A stretch of DNA of 64,000 bases from an uncultured Dehalococcoidia bacterium (GTDB lineage Bacteria > Chloroflexota > Dehalococcoidia > Lucifugimonadales > CATOSD01), in the NCBI GenBank assembly GCA_951812395.1, contig CATOSD010000001.1, positions 2,205,108 to 2,269,107 of the forward strand. The letters run 5' to 3'. Both the position numbers and the translations under genes were made by a program. Shown here in pieces: positions 1-7,306 of the stretch; the first letter of the stretch is position 1; every line of letters begins with the position of its first letter. The notes beneath the pieces were generated by a model, which saw only the letters and a list, made by a program, of their open reading frames with translations, searched no databases and was not told where the DNA came from.

Positions 1-154
1 ATCGTCCCTACTCGAGGCACCGCAACTTCGCGACTCGCTTGCTGAGCGGGGGCGAATGAAGGCGAACGATTACAGGTGGGAGATTGTCGCAGGCAAGGTG
101 ATGGATTACTATGAGGCGTTGCTGGAGTCGCGCCAGCCGGCCATGGTCCGTTAG
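1..154 (+). CDS. Glycosyltransferase family 4 (GT4), C-terminal end only
   Basis: Only the last ~50 codons are present, in the frame beginning at base 2 and ending with TAG at 152-154. The readable end contains LRDSLAERGRMKANDYRWE followed by a helix ending DYYEALLE. This is the usual C-terminal pattern of GT4 (GT-B fold, PimA-like) glycosyltransferases: a basic helix, an aromatic-Trp turn, and a final helix packing back on the N-domain. The next gene is a CDP-alcohol phosphatidyltransferase 60 bases downstream, so a role in sugar-phospholipid assembly (as in PimA/PIP-synthase pairs) is plausible. The substrate cannot be read from this fragment. Confidence 0.6.
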   Translation, partial: SSLLEAPQLRDSLAERGRMKANDYRWEIVAGKVMDYYEALLESRQPAMVR

Positions 155-213
155 CGGATGCCTTGCTCGTCCCGAACGAGGCCCCGCGTAGGGCAGCCCG
201 TGAGCCGCCTCCC

Positions 214-810
214 ATGAGAAGGGATGACGCCCGGAAAGCCATCACGCGCTACTTCGAGATGCCGGCGGCCGCAGCGCTCTCCCGCGTCGGCCTCGGGCCA
301 AACGCCGTTACTTTGCTGGGTCTGGCGATCGCCGGAGTCAGCGCGTACCTCATCGCGGCAGGCAGTCTGCTGGCGGGCGGCATTGTGCTGCTAGCGTCGG
401 GCGTGTTTGATATGCTGGACGGCGCGTTGGCGCGGAGCACTGGCAGAGCCACAAAGTTCGGCGCCCTGCTCGACTCGGTGGTGGACCGGTTTTCCGAAGC
501 GCTGGTGCTGTTGGGGCTACTCATCCACTACACGCAGCGGGGACCGGAATGGGGAGCGGCGCTTGTATACGCCGCGCTCGTCGGCTCGCTCATGGTCAGT
601 TACCTCAGGGCGCGCTCCGAGGGTCTGGGCATAGAGTGCAAGGTTGGACTAATGCAGCGACCCGAGCGTGTGGTGGTGCTGGGCGTGGGACTTGTCGCCG
701 GGCACTGGCTCCCCGAGGCCACCCTGGCCGCGCTTGCTGCCATCGCCGCGCTGACGCTGCTCACGATGTGCCAGAGGATCGCGCACTCGTGGCGTACGCT
801 GGGAGACTAG
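214..810 (+). CDS. CDP-alcohol phosphatidyltransferase family membrane protein
   Basis: Integral membrane enzyme that swaps CMP from a CDP-alcohol lipid for a second alcohol such as inositol phosphate, glycerol phosphate or serine. The full family signature D-x2-DG-x2-AR-x8-G-x3-D-x3-D is present, counted from this ATG as D66, D69, G70, A73, R74, G83, D87 and D91, so the metal site is complete. About five to six hydrophobic segments fit a 198-residue protein. An upstream in-frame TTG at 163 would add 17 residues, but neither start has a clear Shine-Dalgarno; this one gives the usual family length. It follows a GT4 glycosyltransferase, which argues for an inositol-phosphate or related headgroup, but the acceptor is not provable here. 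A strong hairpin follows the gene. Confidence 0.85.
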   Translation: MRRDDARKAITRYFEMPAAAALSRVGLGPNAVTLLGLAIAGVSAYLIAAGSLLAGGIVLLASGVFDMLDGALARSTGRATKFGALLDSVVDRFSEALVLLGLLIHYTQRGPEWGAALVYAALVGSLMVSYLRARSEGLGIECKVGLMQRPERVVVLGVGLVAGHWLPEATLAALAAIAALTLLTMCQRIAHSWRTLGD

Positions 811-818
811 GAATAGAG

Positions 819-872
819 GGGAAGATCAGACGCGAAGCGCGCGTCCTTCAGATCTTCCCAGTATTCTTTTAT
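819..872 (+). terminator. Rho-independent terminator after the phosphatidyltransferase
   Basis: A perfect 9-bp outer stem GGGAAGATC (819-827) / GATCTTCCC (851-859) encloses an inner 6-bp stem GACGCG/CGCGTC (829-834/840-845). A T-rich run follows (ATTCTTTTAT). It lies 8 bases after the phosphatidyltransferase stop and 33 before the next start, so it separates two transcription units or attenuates the second. Confidence 0.7.
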
Positions 873-904
873 CGGATCGTGGAGCACGACAAAAGGACTT
901 TGAG

Positions 905-1612
905 ATGCCAATACTCCGAGAGCAGGACAGGGACGCGGTAAAGAGCAAGCTCGACCTCGAGCTGAAGGGCGAGGTGAAACTAACACTCTATACCAAGAAC
1001 GAGCTGGGCGGTTTGTACATTCCCGGCCGCGAGTGCCAGACTTGCTCGTCCGCTCAACAGCTTCTCCATGAGGTGTGCGAGCTGTCGCCGAAGCTTGATC
1101 TCGACGTTGTGGACTTCTACGCCGACCAGCAACAGGCCGCGGAGGACGGCATCAGCCGGATCCCCGCCATAATCGTCAGCCGCAACGGCGAGAAAAACGT
1201 GCGCTTCTACGGCCTGCCCTCCGGCATGGAGTTTCCCGTGCTGCTCGAAACGATTATTACGTCTTCCGCCAAGCGTAGCCCCCTTGCGCTCGAAACGCGC
1301 CGTGCCCTCAAGGGCCTGAAGCAGGACGTTCACCTGCAGGTGTTCGTAACGCCGTCTTGACAGTACTGCCCTTCAGTGGCCCGTGTGGCCCATGCCATGG
1401 CGATAGAGAGCGGCAAAGTGACCGCTGACGTGGTGGAGATACAGGAGTTTCCAGCCCTGGCCCAGATGTACGGTGTCCGGGGCGTGCCAATGACCGTCGT
1501 AAACGGCTCGGTGGCGTTCAGCGGAGCGGTCACCGAGGAGGAAGTCCTGTCGCGCCTGCTCGAAGCGGTGAGCGAACAAGATGACGGCGGAGAGGACCGG
1601 GATGCCGACTAA
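905..1612 (+). CDS. Probable selenocysteine-containing protein disulfide oxidoreductase (double thioredoxin fold)
   Basis: Read through the in-frame TGA at 1358-1360, this gives a 235-residue two-domain thioredoxin-fold protein of the PDO/glutaredoxin-like family. Domain 1 has a CQTC redox motif at residues 44-47 and the cis-proline turn RIPAI near residue 87. Domain 2 begins LQVFVTPS-[TGA]-QYCP. Relatives have Cys-x-x-Cys there (TPTCPYCP type), so TGA replaces exactly the first catalytic Cys, giving U152-Q-Y-C155. The frame continues intact for 83 codons with a second cis-proline turn (RGVPMT) and the expected C-terminal strands, ending TAA. The ATG has an AAGGA Shine-Dalgarno 8 bases upstream. 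Standard calling would split it into 905-1360 and 1376-1612. The alternative is a Cys-to-stop mutation or a sequencing error; sel genes are not in this window. Confidence 0.75.
1374..1394 (+). promoter_or_regulatory. Candidate bacterial SECIS hairpin
   Basis: After the TGA, GGCC (1378-1381) pairs with GGCC (1387-1390) around a CGTGT loop. A possible C-A/T-G extension lies beyond a two-by-two mismatch. The loop starts about 22 bases after the TGA and has G as its second base, within the loose spacing and loop rules for bacterial SECIS elements. The stem is short, so this is suggestive only. Confidence 0.3.
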
Positions 1613-3095
1613 GGGTAGCCCTCGACCCCGCCTCTGGGTGCTGGCCGTGGTGGGCATCGTCGTTCTGGCAGCTATGCTGGCCCTCTCGGTGCTTTCCCCC
1701 TTCGCCGGAGGCGTTCTCGCACAGAACGGGCCGATTCGCCTGATGTCGACAGAGGTCACCAGCGAGTTCCCTCAGGGCATCCGATTTCGCGTGAGCCTGG
1801 AGTCTGACAACGACATCGACTCCGTGAGCGTCAGATTCCAGACGGGCACCGAACCGCGCAAGTCCTACGACTACCTGGACCTTGAGGAGTCCGGCGACCT
1901 CGTGGACGGCGAGCTGCTTTGGCGCACTAACACCACCGCGAAGTTCATCCCGCCGGGTACGCTGATCACCTACAACTTCGAGATTGAGGACATCGAGGGC
2001 AACCGCCTGGACACGGAACCGGATGAGTTCGTGTACGTCGACACCCGATACGAGTGGGAGGAGGTCGAGGAGGGCGCTGTTACAGTCGCCTACCACGGCC
2101 CCGTAAAGCAGCGCGCCGAGACAATCCTGGACGCCATGACCCAGACGCTCGCTGTGATGGGGCCGTTGCTCGGCGCCGACATCACAGAGCCCATTCGCGT
2201 CACCATGTACAACAACACGCTGGAGATGCTGGACGCACTGCCCCCCGGCAGCACGACCATCAGGCGCGAGCTGATCACCGAAGGTCAGGCGTTCACCAAC
2301 ATCGGCACGCTGCTGGTGCTCGGCAGCGGGCGGCTGGCGAGGGGCACCGCGTCCCACGAGATGACGCACATACTCACGCACCGCTCCGGCGACAGCGCGT
2401 TTCGGTCGGTTCCCGCCTGGCTGGACGAGGGTCTGGCCGAGTTCGGAAACACGGACCCGAGCCTTTCCTACACCGTCGCCGTGGAATTCGCCATCGAGAC
2501 CGACCGGCTCCTCCACTTGACGTCTATGCCCGTGCTGCCCGGCGACCCTGAAGACGTGATCATCTTCTACGGCCAGGCACGCAGCATCGTCCGTTTCATG
2601 GTGGGCGTTTACGGTCCGCAGCCGATGACCGAGCTCATGAGGCTGCTTAAGTCTGGAGAGCAGATGGACGACGCCTTGCTCGCGACCTACGGCGTGAACC
2701 GGCTGGGCCTGGAAAACCAGTGGCGCGATGCTATAGGCGCTCCTCTTCTCGAAGTGGACGTGAGGGAGCGTGCTCGCCCGACACCGATACCGCGGCCCAC
2801 CGTTTCGGCGTACAGCCTGAGCGACCTCATCAGTGGATCGCAGGCGACGCCCACGCCCACGCCAGAACCCACGCCCACGACTGAGCCGGCCGCGACCCCG
2901 ACCGCCGCGGTCGTTGCCGAGGCAGCAGCTCCGCCTACCGCGACCGCCGAACCTGACGCGGCTGGGCAGGACGAGCCCGGCGGCAGCGCGTGCTCGCGCC
3001 CGAGCGATACTGGGCCGCGCGGCGTAGACGGCGCAGCCGTCGCGCTGGGCCTGGGCGTGCTGGGGCTTGCCCTCGGCAGACGGCTGAGGAGATAA
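1602..3095 (+). CDS. Membrane-anchored gluzincin peptidase (peptidase MA-like family)
   Basis: Predicted zinc metallopeptidase of 497 residues, facing outside the membrane. An N-terminal hydrophobic segment (about residues 8-30) is followed by a beta-rich domain. The catalytic helix has H252-E-M-T-H256, and the third ligand is likely E276 in WLDEGLAEF, as in peptidase MA/M1-like gluzincins. A Pro/Thr/Ala-rich linker (residues ~390-460) leads to a final hydrophobic helix ending GRRLRR, so it resembles a surface protein with a C-terminal anchor. This ATG is preferred to the one at 1581 because GGAGAGG (1589-1595) lies 6 bases upstream. The gene overlaps the selenoprotein end by 11 bases, which suggests co-transcription. 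The substrate is unknown. Confidence 0.8.
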   Translation: MPTKGSPRPRLWVLAVVGIVVLAAMLALSVLSPFAGGVLAQNGPIRLMSTEVTSEFPQGIRFRVSLESDNDIDSVSVRFQTGTEPRKSYDYLDLEESGDLVDGELLWRTNTTAKFIPPGTLITYNFEIEDIEGNRLDTEPDEFVYVDTRYEWEEVEEGAVTVAYHGPVKQRAETILDAMTQTLAVMGPLLGADITEPIRVTMYNNTLEMLDALPPGSTTIRRELITEGQAFTNIGTLLVLGSGRLARGTASHEMTHILTHRSGDSAFRSVPAWLDEGLAEFGNTDPSLSYTVAVEFAIETDRLLHLTSMPVLPGDPEDVIIFYGQARSIVRFMVGVYGPQPMTELMRLLKSGEQMDDALLATYGVNRLGLENQWRDAIGAPLLEVDVRERARPTPIPRPTVSAYSLSDLISGSQATPTPTPEPTPTTEPAATPTAAVVAEAAAPPTATAEPDAAGQDEPGGSACSRPSDTGPRGVDGAAVALGLGVLGLALGRRLRR

Positions 3096-3195
3096 GCTTG
3101 CCGGGCAGACTGTTCAAGACCGGGCCGCGGACAACAGACACCGGCGGCCGGCCGTGCGACGCGCGGCCTTACGGCCGCGGGGGCAGGCGCTAGCC

Positions 3196-3909
3196 ATGCT
3201 CGAAGACAGGGACTGGATTAGGGCCGTAGAGCAGACTTGGATTGTCCGCTTGCCGAAACAGAGCCTCTCTACGTTCGGCGCCACAAACGTGAAATACTAC
3301 GTGGTGACCGAGCCAATGTACGAAGACCTTGAAGACCGGAGCCAGGAGGGCGTTGTCCGCACGGGTAGGGTGATAGCCGAGAGGCCGACTATCGTTACCC
3401 CCACTTACGCGATGAATCTCGAAGGGTTTCGCGAAGAGGCCTATGAGTACCTGCAATACCTGTCCGACACCTACGGGCCGAACAATTCGGGCCTGCTCTA
3501 CCAGTACCGAAACGAAGTCCACAACTTCGACACGGTGAGCGGCGTGACCGACGATATAGCCTACTCTCTGAGCGAGGACCTGGACCGCCGCAATGAGAAC
3601 ATGTCGGTCGTTATGGTGGGAGTTGACGAATACTGGGACCTGGCTCTGCTCAAGTTCGCTTACGAGTTCACTTCGATGTCGGCAAACGAGAACGCGCGGG
3701 AACTGCGCCAGCGCGGACTGCTGGAGCCGCAACCCCACTTGGGTGGCGTGCCGCAGGCCGCGGTGCTGCGAATCGAGCGGCTGTTCAGGGAGGTGGCCTT
3801 GGGCGGCAATCCCGAGGCGCTCAAGCAGGAACTGGACCGCTGGGGCCTGTTCGAGTACTACGAGTCCAGGTTCCTAGACCTGTTTCGTCGCCGGAGCGGG
3901 GGCGTCTAA
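3196..3909 (+). CDS. Conserved-looking protein of unknown function
   Basis: A 237-residue soluble protein without signal peptide or membrane segment. I do not recognise the family. It opens MLEDRDWIRAVEQTWIVRLP, then has an alternating hydrophobic stretch NVKYYVVTEPMYEDL, a Tyr-rich segment (residues ~75-110) and a helical C-terminal half with conserved-type Arg/Glu/Leu patterning. Codon use matches its neighbours, so it is very likely a real gene. The ATG at 3196 follows GGGGGCAGG and avoids a 14-residue Arg/Ala-rich extension from a GTG at 3154. It is convergent with the HAD gene, with 14 bases between the stops. Confidence 0.65.
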   Translation: MLEDRDWIRAVEQTWIVRLPKQSLSTFGATNVKYYVVTEPMYEDLEDRSQEGVVRTGRVIAERPTIVTPTYAMNLEGFREEAYEYLQYLSDTYGPNNSGLLYQYRNEVHNFDTVSGVTDDIAYSLSEDLDRRNENMSVVMVGVDEYWDLALLKFAYEFTSMSANENARELRQRGLLEPQPHLGGVPQAAVLRIERLFREVALGGNPEALKQELDRWGLFEYYESRFLDLFRRRSGGV

Positions 3910-3923
3910 CGCGCGGGGGTCCG

Positions 3924-4574
3924 CTAGGCGCGGGGCAGCTTCCCTATCTCGATGATGTTGCGGGCAACGTCCCCGAATGTGTCGAACGTGTAGTGCGGAA
4001 TCCTGGCCGCCTCCATCGTGTCCGCCAGCGCGTCCCGGGCGATTGCGAAGTCGGCTTCGCGGGCCGCGTCCAGGTCCGCCGCGCCGGCGCCCACGTAGAC
4101 CACTGTATGCCCTTGGTCCCTGAAGTTTCGAACATAGGCGCTTTTGTACCCGTGCTCCACCTGCGCCCCGTCCGGGTCAAAGTATTTGACGCTTACACCG
4201 TTTCCCACGAATGTGGCCAATCCTGTGTGGATTTCCAAGTCGTCGAATCCCAGCAATTCCATCGTCGGCGCCACGTACAGGTCGAGTCCCGTGCTTACGA
4301 TGACGAGGCGAATGGACTCGCCTCGGCAGTAGTTCACGAACTGGTCGAAGTCGTACCGTACCACCACGACGCCAAGGACAAAGTCCAGGACAGATTCCCT
4401 GTCAGCGCCCACATGGGCGTATAGCGCGGCCAGCCGCTGCTCCTCGCTGGGCGCGATAGTACCGGGCTCCGGCCCGGGGCTGCCGAGTCCCGACGGGTTG
4501 AACATGCCCAGCAAGGCCGCCCCCACGTCCTCCTCAGCGATCGTGCCGTCAAACTCACACTGGACTACTATCAC
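3924..4574 (-). CDS. HAD-superfamily phosphatase-like protein with altered catalytic motifs
   Basis: A 216-residue protein with the layout of MtnX/PSP-type HAD phosphatases. Motif I region is QCEFDGTIAEEDV, motif II IVSTG, motif III lysine in GYKSAYVR, and motif IV VGAGAADLDAA. In family members motif I is DxDGT and its first Asp is the nucleophile; here that position is Glu7 (codon GAG read directly). In motif IV the usual GDGxxD is GAGxxD. These two changes would weaken or abolish classical phosphotransfer, so it may be a binding protein or an enzyme with altered chemistry. The start is GTG with AGGAG six bases upstream. It is divergent from the betaine transporter. Confidence 0.7.
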   Translation of the reverse strand: MIVVQCEFDGTIAEEDVGAALLGMFNPSGLGSPGPEPGTIAPSEEQRLAALYAHVGADRESVLDFVLGVVVVRYDFDQFVNYCRGESIRLVIVSTGLDLYVAPTMELLGFDDLEIHTGLATFVGNGVSVKYFDPDGAQVEHGYKSAYVRNFRDQGHTVVYVGAGAADLDAAREADFAIARDALADTMEAARIPHYTFDTFGDVARNIIEIGKLPRA

Positions 4575-4716
4575 TCAGGTCTCCTGGACGGCGCACAGGC
4601 ATCCTCACGAAGCAGACCGAAAGGTACATTTGCCTTTGACTCAGCGGGGTTGTTTGTTAGTATGGTAAATGGTATAAGTTCCATCTTTTAGTGTGTAATA
4701 AACAATCTTTCAATAG

Positions 4717-4745
4717 TTGACATGAAGCGCGCCAGACGGCTAAAT
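4717..4745 (+). promoter_or_regulatory. Candidate promoter for the betaine transporter operon
   Basis: In the AT-rich gap between divergent genes there is a consensus -35 TTGACA (4717-4722), a 17-base spacer and a weak -10 CTAAAT (4740-4745). A second TTGACT occurs at 4636-4641 with TATGGT at 4661 (spacer 19). The rest of 4575-4864 holds no gene. Confidence 0.35.
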
Positions 4746-4864
4746 GTGGGATAGTTGGCGGCTCGCATCAGACCGCGCGTCATAAGGTAGCACGGAGATT
4801 GCCGACTGGGCAACCGTCGCGGTGCCCGGGAATGGGCAAAAGCGACCCTGGAGGACTGCGCGAT

Positions 4865-6079
4865 ATGAGCGGTCAGAACCATGAAATCGAGGTATCCGGG
4901 CTGTGGAAAGTGTTCGGTGGACGGCCTGAGCGGGTGTTCGAAAGCGAGCACATCCACAAGAGCCGCGGCGAGATCCAGGAGGAGCTTGGCAACGTCGTCG
5001 GCCTGCGCGATGTGTCTTTCAACGTCGAGAGCGGCCAGATTTTCGTCGTGATGGGCCTTTCGGGAAGCGGCAAGTCAACGCTGGTGCGATGCCTCATACG
5101 GCTGATAGAGGCCACAAGGGGCAGCATACGCTTCGACGGTGAGGATGTCCGGGAGTACAGCCCTGAGCAGTTGTTGGACTTCAGGCGCTCCAAGGTGTCC
5201 ATGGTCTTCCAGCATTACGCGCTGCTGCCGCATCGCCGCGTGATGGAAAACGTTGCGTTCGGCCTGGAGATTCGCGGTTTGGACAAGACGACCATGTACG
5301 AAATGGCGCAGGCCGCCATCGACACGGTGGGCCTGAGTGGCTGGGAGAACTACTTCCCACGCGAAATGAGCGGCGGAATGCAGCAGCGTGTGGGCTTGGC
5401 CCGTGCGCTTGCGGTCAACTCCGAGGTGCTGCTGATGGACGAGCCGTTTAGCGGCCTGGACCCGCTGATAAGGCGCGAAATGCAGGACGAGCTGATCGCG
5501 CTGCAGACACAGGTGCAAAAGACGATCGTGTTCATTACGCACGACCTCAACGAGGCGCTCAAGATAGGCGACCGCATTGCCATCATGCGCGACGGCGAAA
5601 TAGTCCAGGAGGGCACACCCGAGGAGATCGTGACGCTGCCCGCCGACGACTACGTGTCCGAGTTCGTGCAGGACGTGTCCCGCGCCAAGGTTATCCAGGC
5701 GGGCGCGATCATGCAGCAGCCGGACGCCGTGGTGCACACCTGGCAGGGGCCGCGCGCCGCACTTCACGAGATGCAGGCCAACGACATCGACGCCGTATTC
5801 GTTCTGGGCCACAGGCGCAGCTTCGCGGGCCTCCTGACAGAGGACCGGGCGGCGGCGCTGGCTCGCAGAGGCGTGGACAAGCTGGACGACGTCAAGTTGG
5901 AAGAGGCCAAGACTACCACGCCCGATGCCTACATCGAGGAGATCATACCCATGGCGGCCGAGACCGAGCACCCGATAGCGGTGGTGGACGAGGACGGACG
6001 ACTGGTGGGCGAGGTGCACCGGGGGGCGCTCCTGACGGGCATGGTGGAAAGCGGCGGCGAAAGCGAAGAGGAGGTGTGA
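4865..6079 (+). CDS. proV: Glycine betaine/proline-type ABC transporter, ATP-binding protein
   Basis: ATPase of an osmoprotectant (QAT-family) importer, 404 residues from this ATG. Walker [10 protein letters not shown] is at residues 64-72, signature SGGMQQ at 169-174, and Walker B LLMDEP at 189-194, followed by the switch His in ITHDLNEAL. The N-terminus has the ProV/OpuAA-type insertion before the core (residues ~12-45). The C-terminal ~130 residues look like a CBS-domain pair, the ionic-strength sensor in this family. The start was chosen because GGAGG lies 10 bases upstream; a longer reading from 4799 is Pro/Gly-rich and unlike the family. It is followed one base later by the permease, whose Shine-Dalgarno is inside this gene's end. 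The ligand class is inferred from the family. Confidence 0.92.
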   Translation: MSGQNHEIEVSGLWKVFGGRPERVFESEHIHKSRGEIQEELGNVVGLRDVSFNVESGQIFVVMGLSGSGKSTLVRCLIRLIEATRGSIRFDGEDVREYSPEQLLDFRRSKVSMVFQHYALLPHRRVMENVAFGLEIRGLDKTTMYEMAQAAIDTVGLSGWENYFPREMSGGMQQRVGLARALAVNSEVLLMDEPFSGLDPLIRREMQDELIALQTQVQKTIVFITHDLNEALKIGDRIAIMRDGEIVQEGTPEEIVTLPADDYVSEFVQDVSRAKVIQAGAIMQQPDAVVHTWQGPRAALHEMQANDIDAVFVLGHRRSFAGLLTEDRAAALARRGVDKLDDVKLEEAKTTTPDAYIEEIIPMAAETEHPIAVVDEDGRLVGEVHRGALLTGMVESGGESEEEV

Positions 6080-6080
6080 G

Positions 6081-7148
6081 ATGGCACGTGTCGACGACAT
6101 TCAAGCACCCGCGGAGGTCCAGACCCCGCGCCTGACGCTGGAGACGCTCCCCCCTATTTACAAGTGGCTGGGGGGACTGGCGGTAGTGCTTGCCGTCATG
6201 GTAGTGAGCCTCGCAATCTGGGGCTCCGGCATGAGTTTTCCGACCACGGTTTCCAGCAGCGAGGTGCCGACGGCAAGCGGCGGCACGATTACCCTTGACA
6301 AGTCGCTTCGGCAGGCCACTGGAGAGGCAATCGACGAGGCAGTGACCTGGCTGACGGTAAACGCAAGCTGGTTGTTGAGTGGGATGAAGACGGGTGTTGA
6401 CTATGCCCTGCTCTACATTGAAAACGTGCTCCAGTGGATTCCGTGGCCGGCCATTGTTGTGGGCCTCGCTTTGCTGGCATACGCGGTCGGAAGATGGGCT
6501 CTTCTCGCCTTCACATCTGCCGCGCTGCTCTATGTTGGATTCATGGGGTTGTGGGAGAACACTATAGACACCGTGGCGCTCATGGTAGTGGCGGTGGCAA
6601 TTGCGGTGTCGATCGGCCTTCCGCTGGGGGTCTTGGCCGCCCGCAACAGCATGGTTGACAATATAATGCGCCCAATCCTGGACGGCATGCAGACAATGCC
6701 CAGCTTCGTATATCTGCTACCCGGTATCCTTTTCTTTGGCCTGGGGAAGCCGGCAGGCATTTTCGCTACCATAATATATGCTGTCCCTCCGGTAATCCGC
6801 TTGACGAACCTGGGGATAAGACAGGTCTCCCTGGAAACAGTAGAGGCCGCTCGCTCCTTCGGCGCTTCGCCGTGGCAGGTGCTCACCAAGGTGCAGATAC
6901 CCATGGCCCTTCCCACAATTATGGCCGGCGTAAATCAGACGACAATGATGGCTCTCGCCATGGTGACGATAGCCAGCATGGTTGCCGCCGGGGGACTGGG
7001 TGACAACGTGTTGCGCGCGCTGCAAAAGAACCAGCCGGGCAACGGCGCTATTGCCGGGCTTGCGATAGTGATCCTCGCGATCATCATAGACCGGCTGACC
7101 CAGTCGGTGGCCGCCAGCAGACAAGAGAGCATGAGGAGCGCGGGCTAA
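6081..7148 (+). CDS. proW: Glycine betaine/proline-type ABC transporter, permease
   Basis: Inner-membrane permease of 355 residues with a ProW-like N-terminal extension, then about six to seven helices. The EAA-type coupling loop reads VEAARSFGASPWQVL and the typical segment MALAMVTIASMVAAGGLGD follows. Both are characteristic of ProW/OpuAB. The start ATG is one base after the ATPase stop and is preceded by GAGGAGGTG, so translation is probably coupled. It forms the membrane channel between the upstream ATPase and the downstream lipoprotein receptor. Confidence 0.92.
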   Translation: MARVDDIQAPAEVQTPRLTLETLPPIYKWLGGLAVVLAVMVVSLAIWGSGMSFPTTVSSSEVPTASGGTITLDKSLRQATGEAIDEAVTWLTVNASWLLSGMKTGVDYALLYIENVLQWIPWPAIVVGLALLAYAVGRWALLAFTSAALLYVGFMGLWENTIDTVALMVVAVAIAVSIGLPLGVLAARNSMVDNIMRPILDGMQTMPSFVYLLPGILFFGLGKPAGIFATIIYAVPPVIRLTNLGIRQVSLETVEAARSFGASPWQVLTKVQIPMALPTIMAGVNQTTMMALAMVTIASMVAAGGLGDNVLRALQKNQPGNGAIAGLAIVILAIIIDRLTQSVAASRQESMRSAG

Positions 7149-7306
7149 CCGCATTCATCGAATGCCGCGGTGCACAGGACTTAACACCCGCAAACACACC
7201 GCGGGTGGTCAGTTCCAGTTTAGGAGGTGGAAGCCAGCGGACAAGACCGAACTGCAATCGAAGAAATGGCAACGTAACCCAACATGAAGAAAGGACTAGT
7301 GCGTCT

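Noticed and set aside
1376-1612. Separate small gene starting at GTG 1376
   Set aside because: It is in the same frame as the upstream thioredoxin-fold gene and forms its second domain; the intervening TGA is better read as selenocysteine.
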